Shown piece after piece: positions 20,346-28,749 of a stretch of DNA of 64,000 nt. Position numbers and translations under genes: made by a program. The DNA is taken from assembly GCF_003058325.1 (NCBI RefSeq), contig NZ_CP028843.1, forward strand, positions 1,045,501 through 1,109,500, written 5' to 3'. Source of the DNA: Methylobacterium currus. GTDB taxonomy: Bacteria; Pseudomonadota; Alphaproteobacteria; Rhizobiales; Beijerinckiaceae. The notes under the pieces are model-generated. The model saw nothing but the letters and a program-made list of their open reading frames with translations. It was not told the origin of the DNA and searched no databases. The first letter of the stretch is position 1; the number at the start of each line of letters is the position of its first letter.

Positions 20346-20786
20346 TTACGCGGCGTCCTGGATCTTGTGGGACTCGTCCTCGACCTTCTTCAGGCCGTCC
20401 TTGGCCGTGGCGAAGGCGCGGTCCTGGGCCTTGAACGCCTGCTCCTGCGCCTTGGCGACGAAGCCCTCGAACGGCTTCGCCATCTCCTTGGCGAGGTTCT
20501 GGTAGAGCTCGGTCATCTTGGTGGTCTGGGCCACGAGACGCTCGTACGAGGTCTTCATGTACTCGGTCTGGATCTCGAGCGCCTTGTCGAGCGAGCGCAC
20601 GCCGGCGAGCTTCTCGAGGGTGGCGGTGCCGTGCTCGAAGGACTGCTTGGCGAAGTCCGTCGCCTCGACGGTGATCGCCTGGCTGGCCTTCGACAGGGTG
20701 CCGAAGCTGCGCAGCATCGCGTCCATGCTGTCCTTGCCGAACTTCTGGGCCGCCTCGGCCTGCTGGCTGATGTTCTGCTGGTTCAT
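20346..20786 (-). CDS. phasin family protein
   Basis: A 146-residue, almost wholly helical protein of the phasin family, which coats polyhydroxybutyrate granules and affects their number and size. The amphipathic heptad-like pattern (F-G-K-D-S-M-D-A-M, then S-K-A-S-Q-A-I-T-V-E-A-T-D-F) and lack of Cys are typical. The start is ATG 20786 (M-N-Q-Q-N-I); an upstream in-frame ATG at 20903 would read through the operator region and is rejected. Two PhaR-like operators lie upstream, supporting repression when no PHB is present. Confidence 0.85.
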   Translation of the reverse strand: MNQQNISQQAEAAQKFGKDSMDAMLRSFGTLSKASQAITVEATDFAKQSFEHGTATLEKLAGVRSLDKALEIQTEYMKTSYERLVAQTTKMTELYQNLAKEMAKPFEGFVAKAQEQAFKAQDRAFATAKDGLKKVEDESHKIQDAA

Positions 20787-20879
20787 GGTGTGGCGGCGCC
20801 TCAGGGGGGCGCCCCTCCTCGCGCGGCGTTCAGGGCTTCGGCAGGGCACCCGCGCGTCGCGCCCCGCTGGCCTGCAATA

Positions 20880-20892
20880 TGTGCACCGCACA
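20880..20892. promoter_or_regulatory. PhaR-like operator 1
   Basis: TGTGC-ACC-GCACA, a perfect inverted repeat with a 3-base centre, about 95 bases upstream of the phasin start. It matches the TGC-N3-GCA core described for the PHB regulator PhaR. Confidence 0.55.
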
Positions 20893-20908
20893 AAATCCGT
20901 CAAGGGTT

Positions 20909-20925
20909 ATTGTGCGTCGCACAAT
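20909..20925. promoter_or_regulatory. PhaR-like operator 2
   Basis: ATTGTGC-GTC-GCACAAT, a perfect 17-bp inverted repeat with a 3-base centre. Its centre (20917) is 31 bp, about three helical turns, from that of operator 1 (20886), so two dimers could sit on the same DNA face. It lies between the phasin gene and the divergent D,D-carboxypeptidase gene. Confidence 0.6.
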
Positions 20926-21088
20926 GAGCAAATTCGAGCATCGGAATTTGCGCCCGATTAACCGGGGCGTAACCGCGCCTCCCTAGCCTGATTGACAGTG
21001 ATGCCGCTGCGCCACGCCGTCTTCGCGGGGCGCCATCGGTTCGAGGGCGCCGCCTCCGTCGCAGGCGCCCCCTTCAGTCGAACGGGGT

Positions 21089-22585
21089 ATGTGCGTGATG
21101 CGTTGCGTTCACGGCCAATCTGGACCCGCGCTGCCGGCCGTGCTCGCCGCCGCGGCGGTGCTGACGGCGCTCACCGCCTCGCCCGCCGAGGCGCGCCGGC
21201 GCGCCCATCACGGCGGCGGCGGAGGCTACAATCCGCCCTACGCCGCGATGGTCGTCGACGCCAAGACCGGCCGCGTGATGCATGCGGTCAACGAGGACGC
21301 CCTGCGCCACCCGGCCTCGATCACCAAGGTGATGACGCTCTACCTGCTGTTCGAGCAGCTCGAGCGCGGCAAGATGGACCTCGACACCCCGCTGACGGTC
21401 TCGGCCAACGCCGCCCGGATGCCGCCTTCCAAGCTCGGCGTGCGGCCGGGCTCGACCGTGACGGTGGAGGAGGCGATCAAGGCGCTGGTGACGAAGTCGG
21501 CCAACGACATCGCCTGCGCCATCGGCGAGAACATCGCTGGCTCGGAAGCCGCCTTCGCCGAGATGATGACCCGCAAGGCGCACGCCCTCGGGATGACGCG
21601 CACCCACTACGCCAATGCCTCGGGCCTGCCCGATTCCGACCAGATCACCACCGCCCGCGACCTGACGATCCTGGCCCGCGCCATCCAGGACCGCTTCCCG
21701 AAATATTACCGCTACTTCCAGACCCGCTCCTTCGCCTTCAAGGGCCGGGTGATCGGCAACCACAACCACCTGCTCGGCCGGGTCGAGGGCGTCGACGGCA
21801 TCAAGACCGGCTACACGCGCGATTCGGGCTTCAACCTGATGACCTCGGCCCGCACCGGCGACCGCCACATCGTGGCGGTGGTGCTCGGCGGCAAGTCGGT
21901 GGCGAGCCGCGACAACATCATGGCCAAGCTCGTCCAGTCCAACCTGCCGGTGGCCTATGCGGGCGCCCGCACCGCGGCCCCGGTGGTCGAGGTGGCCGAG
22001 CGGCCGCGCCCCGCCGTGGTGGCCGAACGCCCGGTCGCGACCCGCACCCTCGTGGCCTCCGCCGACGACGACGAGGCGATCGAGACCACGAACTCCACCG
22101 GCCAGCCCCTCGACATCGCGCCCCGCGGCGGCGCCACGCCGCAATCCGCGCCGAAGTGGCGGGCGGGTGCGGCCGGCGCCGTGCCGGCGAGCGCCCAGGC
22201 CTACGCCCCCGCCGCCACGGCGGCCTTCCCGGCCGCCAACGGCAAATACGCCTCGCGCCTTCCGGCCTCCGAGCCCGGCGAGGCCCGGGCGCCGGCCCCG
22301 CGCGAGGCCGCGGCTCCGGCGGCCAAGCCCGTCACCGTGACGCCCTGGGTGATCCAGCTCGGCGCCATGGACGACGAAGGCAAGGCGAAGTCGATGCTCG
22401 CCGAGGCGCGCCAGCGCAGCGGCGGGTCGCTGGCGAAGGCCGCGCCCTTCACCGAGCGGGTGACCCATGGCGGCACCACGCTCTACCGTGCCCGCTTCTC
22501 CGGCTTCTCCGAGGCGGAGGCCGCGCAGGACGCCTGCCGCGCCCTCAAGCGCAACGGCTTCACCTGCTTCGCGACCCGGAGCTAG
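21089..22585 (+). CDS. D-alanyl-D-alanine carboxypeptidase (PBP5/6-like) with SPOR domain
   Basis: A 498-residue periplasmic penicillin-binding protein that trims the terminal D-Ala from peptidoglycan stem peptides. An N-terminal hydrophobic signal ends near A-S-P-A-E-A. The three active-site motifs of peptidase family S11 are intact: S-I-T-K near residue 77, S-A-N near 138, and K-T-G near 240. The catalytic domain ends by about 290. A long Ala/Pro-rich linker follows (about 290-415), then a C-terminal SPOR domain that should bind denuded glycan at the septum. Start ATG 21089; an ATG at 21101 is also possible. Confidence 0.88.
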   Translation: MCVMRCVHGQSGPALPAVLAAAAVLTALTASPAEARRRAHHGGGGGYNPPYAAMVVDAKTGRVMHAVNEDALRHPASITKVMTLYLLFEQLERGKMDLDTPLTVSANAARMPPSKLGVRPGSTVTVEEAIKALVTKSANDIACAIGENIAGSEAAFAEMMTRKAHALGMTRTHYANASGLPDSDQITTARDLTILARAIQDRFPKYYRYFQTRSFAFKGRVIGNHNHLLGRVEGVDGIKTGYTRDSGFNLMTSARTGDRHIVAVVLGGKSVASRDNIMAKLVQSNLPVAYAGARTAAPVVEVAERPRPAVVAERPVATRTLVASADDDEAIETTNSTGQPLDIAPRGGATPQSAPKWRAGAAGAVPASAQAYAPAATAAFPAANGKYASRLPASEPGEARAPAPREAAAPAAKPVTVTPWVIQLGAMDDEGKAKSMLAEARQRSGGSLAKAAPFTERVTHGGTTLYRARFSGFSEAEAAQDACRALKRNGFTCFATRS

Positions 22586-22634
22586 CATGAGGTTCCCCTG
22601 CCCGGGAGGGTAGGGCTGTCCGCTACAAGGAAGA

Positions 22635-22679
22635 GGCGCGGGTCCCCCCTCTCCCACACGCGAGAGGGGATCCCGCGCC
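22635..22679. repeat. dispersed intergenic palindrome, family 1, copy 2
   Basis: GGCGCGGG and CCCGCGCC form perfect outer arms; inside them CCCCTCTC pairs with GAGAGGGG. It lies between two convergent genes. Confidence 0.55.
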
Positions 22680-22757
22680 CGATTCGTCAACACTGAGAAC
22701 AATATCCCCCGCCGCGGCGCGTCCCTGCCGCGGCTTCGTCGACACGCGCGTGGAGTA

Positions 22758-23504
22758 TCAGCGATGTCGGTTGAGCAGAAAGTCCTTGGCCGCGTTGACG
22801 CGGGCCGCCAGGTAGTCGGACCCACCCTGGTCCGGGTGAAGCCGCTTCATCAGGGTCCGGTGCGCCCGGCGCACCTCCTCGAGGGGCGCCCCGCGCTGAA
22901 GCCCCAGGATCTGATAGGCCTCCTCCTCCGTCATCGGCCCTGGCTGCGCCGCGCCGCCCGTCCGCGGGTCGCGATCAGCCTGAGCGTCTATGCGCCATCC
23001 GGCAAACCGGCGGTCCAGATAAGCCTCTAGCAGGCGGGCACCGTCCGGGTCGCCGGCGCGGCACTCGGCGAGCAACGCGACGAGGCGCGGCAGGCCCAGG
23101 CCGTCGAGGGCCTGGCCCGCCAGCGGCCCCGTCAGCACCGTGCCGCGCATCGCGCCGCTCGCGTGGTCGAGCTCCATCTCGAGCATGGCGGAGCGCACGC
23201 GCGAGACGGCGTCCGCGCGGGGGGCGGCGGTCCCGAGGCCGAACCGGCCGAGTCCCTGCTTGCCGAGGCCGAAGGGCAGGGGAGCGCCCTGACGCCACCC
23301 GAGCAGCCAGGCGCCGCCGAGGCCGAGCGCGCCGGCCATGTCGAAGCGCCCGCGCAGGAACAGGAAGGCCGCCGCCGCCAGGGCCAGCCAGCCGCCGGCC
23401 TGGCGGATCACCCGCGCGATCGTCGCGGGGTTGGCCGTCGCGTAGTGGCGGCCGAGCCACCACAGGCCGACGAGGACCAGGACACCGAGGCCGAGGGCGA
23501 TCAT
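22758..23504 (-). CDS. membrane-anchored DnaJ-domain protein
   Basis: A 248-residue protein with two hydrophobic segments at the N-terminus (about 2-18 and 36-65) and a J domain at the very C-terminus (about 190-248), where the H-P-D tripeptide needed to stimulate Hsp70 ATPase lies in R-L-H-P-D-Q-G-G. The layout resembles other membrane J proteins (DjlA/Tim14-like) that recruit DnaK to the inner membrane. Start ATG 23504. It lies 10 bases after the VWA-protein gene on the same strand, so the two are probably cotranscribed. Confidence 0.85.
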   Translation of the reverse strand: MIALGLGVLVLVGLWWLGRHYATANPATIARVIRQAGGWLALAAAAFLFLRGRFDMAGALGLGGAWLLGWRQGAPLPFGLGKQGLGRFGLGTAAPRADAVSRVRSAMLEMELDHASGAMRGTVLTGPLAGQALDGLGLPRLVALLAECRAGDPDGARLLEAYLDRRFAGWRIDAQADRDPRTGGAAQPGPMTEEEAYQILGLQRGAPLEEVRRAHRTLMKRLHPDQGGSDYLAARVNAAKDFLLNRHR

Positions 23505-23514
23505 CCGTTATACG

Positions 23515-24249
23515 TCACTCTCGATCTCGGGCGTCGGGACGCCGTGTTGACCGGCCGGTCATGCCGGCGAGGAGCCGGCGCGCCGCCGCATCCTCATGCG
23601 CGGCGAGGCGCAATCCGTCGAGTCCCCGTGTGGCGTAGATCGCCGCGGCGCGCAGGAGCGCCGCCAGCACGTCGGGCGCCGCGAGGTCGAAGCGCGCCGA
23701 GGCGCCGCCGCTGAGCCGGGCGATCTCGGAAAATCCCGCCGCCACCGCGGAATCGGGCCCCTCATGGAAGCAGAAGGCCGGCAGACCGAGGAGGCCGAGT
23801 TCGCCCGCGACGCCGCAGAGGTCGTCGATGTCCTCCTCGATCGCGTCACCGACCAGCACCAGGGCTTTGACCGGGCCGCGCCCGGCCTCGTTGCGGGCGT
23901 GCCGCAGCACCCGGCCGATCTGGGTCCGGCCGCCCAGGCAGGCCACGCCCCGCATCAGGCCGGTGAGCGCGCGGGCGTCGGCGACGAAGCGCGAGGCCCG
24001 GCACTCGTCCAATCCGCGGAAGTAGACGAGCTGCACGGCGAGGCCGCCGAGCCGGGCGGTCGCCTCGAACATGCCGGCCTGGACCCCGCAGGCGAGGTCC
24101 CAGGTCGGCTGCCGGCTCATCGTGGCGTCGAGGGCGAAGATCAGCCGCGGCGCGTCGGACGAGGGCGAGGCGACCTGCCGCGCCGTCTCCAGGAAGGCGT
24201 CGATGGCGCCGCCCCGCGCCGGGTCGAGGTCGCGGCCCGAACCGCCCAT
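23515..24249 (-). CDS. VWA-domain protein
   Basis: A 244-residue soluble protein with a von Willebrand A-like fold over about residues 33-195. The metal-binding D-A-T-M-S near residue 41 corresponds to the MIDAS motif D-x-S-x-S with Thr in place of the first Ser, and V-L-V-G-D-A-I-E-E near 155 carries a further acidic site. No membrane segment is visible. It sits between the DnaJ protein gene (10 bases downstream) and egtD (7 bases upstream), suggesting cotranscription with the ergothioneine genes, though no functional link is known. Confidence 0.75.
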   Translation of the reverse strand: MGGSGRDLDPARGGAIDAFLETARQVASPSSDAPRLIFALDATMSRQPTWDLACGVQAGMFEATARLGGLAVQLVYFRGLDECRASRFVADARALTGLMRGVACLGGRTQIGRVLRHARNEAGRGPVKALVLVGDAIEEDIDDLCGVAGELGLLGLPAFCFHEGPDSAVAAGFSEIARLSGGASARFDLAAPDVLAALLRAAAIYATRGLDGLRLAAHEDAAARRLLAGMTGRSTRRPDARDRE

Positions 24250-24256
24250 CGCCCGG

Positions 24257-25243
24257 TCAATGCCGCCGGATGGTGCTGGCGGTGAGCGCGTGGACCGAGA
24301 ACAGCCCGTCCGGATCGATCCAGACGCTGCGATGCTCCCAGCCCGCAGACCGGGCGAGCGCCCGGAAGCCCGGCACCGTGTACTTGTAGCTGTTCTCGGT
24401 GTGGATCGTCTCGCCGGAGCCGAAATGGAACGGCACGCCCGCCACAGTGACGAGCTGGCTGCGCCGGCTGACGAGATGCATCTCGATCCGGCCCAGGTTC
24501 TCGTCGAAGAAGGCCTGGTGCGAGAACGCGTCGAGATCGAAATCGGCGCCGAGCTCGCGGTTGATCCGGGTGAGCAGGTTGAGGTTGAAGGCCGCCGTCA
24601 CCCCCGCAGAATCGTCGTAGGCCGCGTCGAGCACCGCCTTGTCCTTCACGAGGTCGATGCCGACGATCAGCGTGGAGCCGGCACCCAGGGTCCGGGCGAA
24701 GCTCCCGAGGAGCGCGGCGGCCATCTCGGGCTCGAAATTGCCGATCGTCGAGCCCGGGAAGAAGCCGGCCTTCGGCGCGTCCTTCAAGTCTTCGGGCAGG
24801 GCGAACGGCTTGGTGAAGTCCGCCGCCACCGGCTCGACGCGCAGGCGCGGGAAGTCGCGGCCGAGCTCCTCCGCCTCGCTGCGCAGGAACTCCTCCGAGA
24901 CGTCGACCGGCACGTAGGCCGCGAGGTCGGAGAGGTAGGGCAGCAGGCGCCGCACCTTGGCGGTGGAGCCGCTGCCGAACTCGACCAGAGCCGCACCCGG
25001 CGGCAGGCCGGCCCCGATCTCGGGGCCATAGCGGTCGAGGATCGCGAGCTCGGTGCGGGTGGGATAATATTCGGGCAAGCGGGTGATCGCCTCGAACAGC
25101 TCCGAGCCGCGCCGGTCGTAGAAGTACTTGGCGGAGAGGTGCTTGCGGGGCGAGCGTAAGCCCGCGAGCACGTCCTGCAGGAAGCCACGGTCTGTGCTCT
25201 CGAGGGAAACGGCGGGCGCGAGGTGGGGAAGGGGGGCGTTCAC
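24257..25243 (-). CDS. egtD: L-histidine N(alpha)-methyltransferase EgtD
   Basis: A 328-residue SAM-dependent enzyme that trimethylates histidine to hercynine, the first step of ergothioneine synthesis. Family marks are K-Y-F-Y-D-x-x-G-S-x-L-F-E-A-I near residue 45, Y-Y-P-T-R-T-E near 62, the SAM-binding L-V-E-F-G-S-G-S-T-A-K near 90 and F-F-P-G-S-T-I-G-N-F near 165. GTG 25243 is chosen because CGGAGA lies about 10 bases before it and the protein then has the usual length of about 320. It is 70 bases downstream of egtB on the same strand. Confidence 0.93.
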   Translation of the reverse strand: MNAPLPHLAPAVSLESTDRGFLQDVLAGLRSPRKHLSAKYFYDRRGSELFEAITRLPEYYPTRTELAILDRYGPEIGAGLPPGAALVEFGSGSTAKVRRLLPYLSDLAAYVPVDVSEEFLRSEAEELGRDFPRLRVEPVAADFTKPFALPEDLKDAPKAGFFPGSTIGNFEPEMAAALLGSFARTLGAGSTLIVGIDLVKDKAVLDAAYDDSAGVTAAFNLNLLTRINRELGADFDLDAFSHQAFFDENLGRIEMHLVSRRSQLVTVAGVPFHFGSGETIHTENSYKYTVPGFRALARSAGWEHRSVWIDPDGLFSVHALTASTIRRH

Positions 25244-25313
25244 GGGCAAGAATCTCCGAGATCGGGCGGGCGCCCCTGACGGGCGCCCGTGTCGAGGCAC
25301 GTCCGGCCGCGCC

Positions 25314-26567
25314 TCACGCGCCGTAGTGAGATAGACGCAGGCCCGTGAACTGCCAGCGCTGGTGGGGATAGAAGAAGTTCCGGTAGGTCGGCCGGCTGTG
25401 GCCTTGCGGCGTCGCCACCGAGGCGCCGCGCAGCACGAACTGGCTGACCATGAACTTGCCGTTGTACTCGCCGAGCGCGCCGGGCAGCGGCCGGTAGCCC
25501 GGATAGGCGGAATAGGCGCTGCGGGTCCATTGCCAGACATGGCCGAAGGCGGCGTCGAGGGAGCCGCTGGCGGCCTCCCACTCGGCCTCCGTCGGCAGGT
25601 CGCGCCCGGCCCAGCGGGCGAAGGCGTCGGCCTCGTAGTAGCTGACATGGGTCACCGGAAGGGCCGGATCGACGGGCCGCAATCCGGCGAGCGTCATGCT
25701 CGACCACACGCCGTCCTGCCGCCGCCAGTAGCCCGGTGCCTCCCAGCCCTGGTCTTGCGCCGCCACGAACCCGTCGGACAGCCACAGCTCGGGCTTGGCG
25801 TAGCCGCCATCCTGCATGAATTCGAGCCATTCGCCGTTGGTGACGAGGGCGCGCTCCAGGCTCACCGGCCGCAGCAGCACGTCGTGGCGCGGCTCCTCGT
25901 TGTCGAAGTGGAAGCCGCCGCCGTCATGGCCCATCTGCGTCACGCCGCCCTCGAGGGCGACCTGTCCGGACCGCTGCGACAGGGCGGGCCAGCGCCAGCC
26001 CTCGTCATAGGCCGGCAGGAGCGGGTTCTGCGCGAAGGCGTGCAGGATGTCGGTGAGCATCAGCTCCTGGTGCTGCTGCTCGTGGTGCAGGCCGATCTCG
26101 ACGATGGCGACGATCTCCGGGATCTGCGCCTCGGAGGCACTCCCGATCAGGTCGGCGACGGCGGCGTCGACATGGGCGCGATAGGCCGCGACCTCGTCGC
26201 AGGTCGGCCGCGTGACGAGGCCGCGGCTGATCCGCGGCGCGCGCGGACCCGCCTGCACGTAGTAGGAGTTGAACAGGTAGAAGAAGCGCTCGTCGAACAC
26301 CGTGTAGCCCGGCACCATGGCCTTCAGCAGGAACTGCTCGAAGAACCAGGTCGTGTGGGCGCGGTGCCACTTGGTCGGGCTCGCATCCGGCATCGACTGG
26401 ATCTGCTGGTCCTCCGGCGAGAGCGGCGCGGCGCGGCGCTCGGTCTCGTCGCGGACGTGGCGGAAGGCCGCGGTCCAGGCCCCCCGGTCGACCGGGCGGG
26501 CGCCGACGGGGGGCGGGGGGAATGCGGGGCGCGTGTCGAGAACCTGCGCGGTCGCGGTCGCTGCCAT
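25314..26567 (-). CDS. egtB: ergothioneine biosynthesis sulfoxide synthase EgtB
   Basis: A 417-residue nonheme-iron enzyme that joins a thiol donor (cysteine or gamma-glutamylcysteine) to hercynine with O2. The N-terminal DinB-like domain holds the probable iron ligands: H in W-H-R-A-H-T-T near residue 68 and H in H-H-E-Q-Q-H near 160. The C-terminal half is an FGE-sulfatase-like domain containing T-H-V-S-Y-Y-E-A, W-Q-W-T and R-P-T-Y-R-N-F. The ATG at 26567 places the family N-terminus correctly. egtA, egtC and egtE are not found in this window. Confidence 0.94.
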   Translation of the reverse strand: MAATATAQVLDTRPAFPPPPVGARPVDRGAWTAAFRHVRDETERRAAPLSPEDQQIQSMPDASPTKWHRAHTTWFFEQFLLKAMVPGYTVFDERFFYLFNSYYVQAGPRAPRISRGLVTRPTCDEVAAYRAHVDAAVADLIGSASEAQIPEIVAIVEIGLHHEQQHQELMLTDILHAFAQNPLLPAYDEGWRWPALSQRSGQVALEGGVTQMGHDGGGFHFDNEEPRHDVLLRPVSLERALVTNGEWLEFMQDGGYAKPELWLSDGFVAAQDQGWEAPGYWRRQDGVWSSMTLAGLRPVDPALPVTHVSYYEADAFARWAGRDLPTEAEWEAASGSLDAAFGHVWQWTRSAYSAYPGYRPLPGALGEYNGKFMVSQFVLRGASVATPQGHSRPTYRNFFYPHQRWQFTGLRLSHYGA

Positions 26568-26618
26568 CGGACTTTCCCTTATGCGTAGACTGATTGTCCA
26601 CGCTTAACGCGGGTCTGG

Positions 26619-26644
26619 GGAACTCGTTTCTCCGGCGCGGCGTT
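26619..26644 (+). promoter_or_regulatory. putative EcfG (general stress sigma factor) promoter
   Basis: GGAAC, a 17-base spacer, then CGTT: an exact match to the consensus reported for the PhyR-EcfG general stress regulon of alphaproteobacteria (GGAAC-N16/17-CGTT). It reads to the right, toward murI, about 130 bases before its start codon. No other exact match was noticed in intergenic DNA here. Confidence 0.5.
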
Positions 26645-26775
26645 ACCGCGCAGCTTGCACGGCGCTTGTGAGTGGCGGGAGGAGCGGAGCCTTTTTGCCG
26701 CCGCAGTGACCAAGCCTTAACGAGCCCGCCGGACTCTCGCCGGCAACCTCTCATCCCACTCGGTCAAAACCTCCC

Positions 26776-27651
26776 ATGCGGTTCGATCTGATGGCCGGCA
26801 CTGCCGCGGCGCTCCCGGCGCCGATCACCCGTGCCCCCGTGGTCCTCGTGTTCGATTCCGGCCTCGGCGGCCTCACGGTGCTCGCCGAGGTGCGGCGCGC
26901 CCGGCCCGACGCCCGGGTGGTCTACGCCGCCGACGACGCCGCCTTCCCGTATGGCGGCCTCGCCGAGCCGGTCCTGGTGGCGCGGGTGCTCACTGTCATG
27001 GAGCGGCTGATCGCGCTGCATGCCCCCGACCTCGTGGTGGTGGCCTGCAACACCGCCTCGACCCTGGTGCTGCCGGCCCTGCGGCAGCGCTTCGACATCC
27101 CGTTCGTCGGCACGGTGCCGCCGATCAAGCCGGCGGCGGCTGCGACCCGCTCGGGCCTCGTCAGCGTGCTCGCCACGCCCGGCACCGTGCGGCGCGACTA
27201 CACCCGCGAGCTGATCGCCACCTACGCGGCCGGCTGCCGGGTCACCCTCGTCGGGGCGACGGGCCTCGCGTCGCTCACCGAGGCGGCGCTCTCCGGGCTG
27301 CCGGTCCCCGACGCCGACCTGTGGGCCGAGATCGGGCCGTGCTTCGTCGAGGGCGAGGCGGGGCGCACCGACGTGGTGGTGCTGGCCTGCACCCATTATC
27401 CCCTGCTGCTCGCCCGCTACCAGGCCCTCGCCCCCTGGCCGGTGACCTGGATCGACCCCGCCCCGGCGATCGCCCGGCGCATGACCCAGCTGATCGGCGG
27501 ACCCGCGCGTGGATTCGGCGACGACGTCCCCGGGCCGGTGCTCGCCGCCTTCACCTCCGGCGACCGGCTGACGCCTTCCTTACGCGCGGCGCTCAGTGAC
27601 CGCGGCATCGCCGAGATCGCGTGCGAGGCGATGCCGCTCGTTCTCCAGTGA
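26776..27651 (+). CDS. murI: glutamate racemase
   Basis: A 291-residue racemase that makes D-glutamate for peptidoglycan. Both catalytic cysteines are present: V-V-A-C-N-T-A near residue 91 and V-L-A-C-T-H-Y near 205. The N-terminal F-D-S-G-L-G-G-L-T motif is intact. Position upstream of rpsD is common in alphaproteobacteria. A second in-frame ATG at 26791 is also possible. An EcfG-type promoter match lies upstream. Confidence 0.94.
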   Translation: MRFDLMAGTAAALPAPITRAPVVLVFDSGLGGLTVLAEVRRARPDARVVYAADDAAFPYGGLAEPVLVARVLTVMERLIALHAPDLVVVACNTASTLVLPALRQRFDIPFVGTVPPIKPAAAATRSGLVSVLATPGTVRRDYTRELIATYAAGCRVTLVGATGLASLTEAALSGLPVPDADLWAEIGPCFVEGEAGRTDVVVLACTHYPLLLARYQALAPWPVTWIDPAPAIARRMTQLIGGPARGFGDDVPGPVLAAFTSGDRLTPSLRAALSDRGIAEIACEAMPLVLQ

Positions 27652-27661
27652 GGCACGAGCC

Positions 27662-28486
27662 TTGACCCTGCTGCGGGCCGCACTGATCGCGGCCGGCCTG
27701 CTGTTCATTCTCTACGGCGCCGTGATCGCGGCGTTCTGGTGGTTCCAGCGCGGCCTGCTCTATCCGGGGCAGGGCGGTGCGGTGCCGGTGACCGGCGCCC
27801 GTTTGCCGCCGGAGGTCGAGACGATTTCGGTGGCGACGCCGGACGGCGAGCGCCTGCGCGCCCTCTGGCTGCCGCCGGCCGAAGGGGCCGGGGTGGTGGT
27901 GACGTTCCACGGCAACGCCTCGCTGCCCGAATGGCACGCCGAGCGCTTCGCCGCCGGGCCCTGGCGGGCGCGGGGCTGGGGCGTGATGGCCCCGGCCTAT
28001 CGCGGCTATCCGGGCTCCACCGGCCGCCCGAGCGAGGCCGGCCTGATCGCCGACGGGCTCGCGGCCCTGGCGGAAGCGCGGCGCCGGGCGCCGGGAGTCC
28101 CGGTGCTGCTGCACGGCCACTCCCTCGGCGCGGCGGTCGCCGTCGCGGCGGCGGCCCGCGCGGGCGGGACCGGTCTTCTCGGACTCTACCTGGAAGCACC
28201 GTTCGACTCGATGACCGCGATGGCACGCCACCATTTCCGGTTCCTGCCGGCGGGTCTGCTCTCCGACACCTGGCGTTCCGACCGGATCGTCGGCGCCGTC
28301 TCCGTCCCGATCCTGATCGTGCACGGCGACGCCGATCCGGTGATCCCGCCGAAATACGGTGCGCGGCTGGCACGAACGGCCCATGCCGAGGTCCCTTCCG
28401 ACTTCGTCGAGGTGCCGGGCGACCACGTCTCGATCCTGGGGGTCAGGGACGCCGAGGCCGAGAGACGGTTCCGGCCGGTGCCTTGA
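27662..28486 (+). CDS. alpha/beta hydrolase with N-terminal membrane anchor
   Basis: A 274-residue serine hydrolase fold. One hydrophobic helix (about 4-27) anchors the protein. The nucleophile elbow G-H-S-L-G is near residue 147, with the probable acid in D-A-D-P near 222 and the base in G-D-H-V-S-I near 256. The oxyanion motif F-H-G-N-A is near 84. It resembles the ABHD/BEM46-like group of membrane hydrolases; the substrate is unknown. The start is taken as TTG 27662, ten bases after the murI stop and preceded by GAGGCACGAG. There is no suitable ATG; an ATG at 27596 would overlap murI by 56 bases. Confidence 0.8.
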   Translation: MTLLRAALIAAGLLFILYGAVIAAFWWFQRGLLYPGQGGAVPVTGARLPPEVETISVATPDGERLRALWLPPAEGAGVVVTFHGNASLPEWHAERFAAGPWRARGWGVMAPAYRGYPGSTGRPSEAGLIADGLAALAEARRRAPGVPVLLHGHSLGAAVAVAAAARAGGTGLLGLYLEAPFDSMTAMARHHFRFLPAGLLSDTWRSDRIVGAVSVPILIVHGDADPVIPPKYGARLARTAHAEVPSDFVEVPGDHVSILGVRDAEAERRFRPVP

Positions 28487-28570
28487 CGCCTGGCCGTGAC
28501 CTCTTGGCCCTGACCTCTTGGCCCTGACCTCTTGGCCGTGACCTCTTGGCCCTGACCCTCGCGCCCTAAC
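28487..28570. repeat. tandem array of a 14-bp unit
   Basis: The unit CTCTTGGCCCTGAC occurs four times in a row (28501-28556; the third copy has one C-to-G change) and is flanked by one degenerate unit on each side, giving six units. The array starts directly after the stop codon at 28486 and ends about 180 bases before rpsD. Confidence 0.85.
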
Positions 28571-28749
28571 CCTTGACCCCACACGCTTTGTCGCCTAAGA
28601 GCGCCCGGTTCGCGGGGCTCCGGTTCGGGGCCCCGAAACATTTTGCGCACCCGCGAGCGGCTCGTCACGGCCGCTCTGTCGCCCCGGATTCGGGGGGAGG
28701 AGGGCGCGTTCCTCTCATACGTGATGCGATAAGTTCTAGAGGACACGCG

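Noticed and set aside
28487..28570. A CRISPR array in the 14-bp repeats
   Set aside because: Units are directly adjacent with no spacers and are too short; no cas genes are present.
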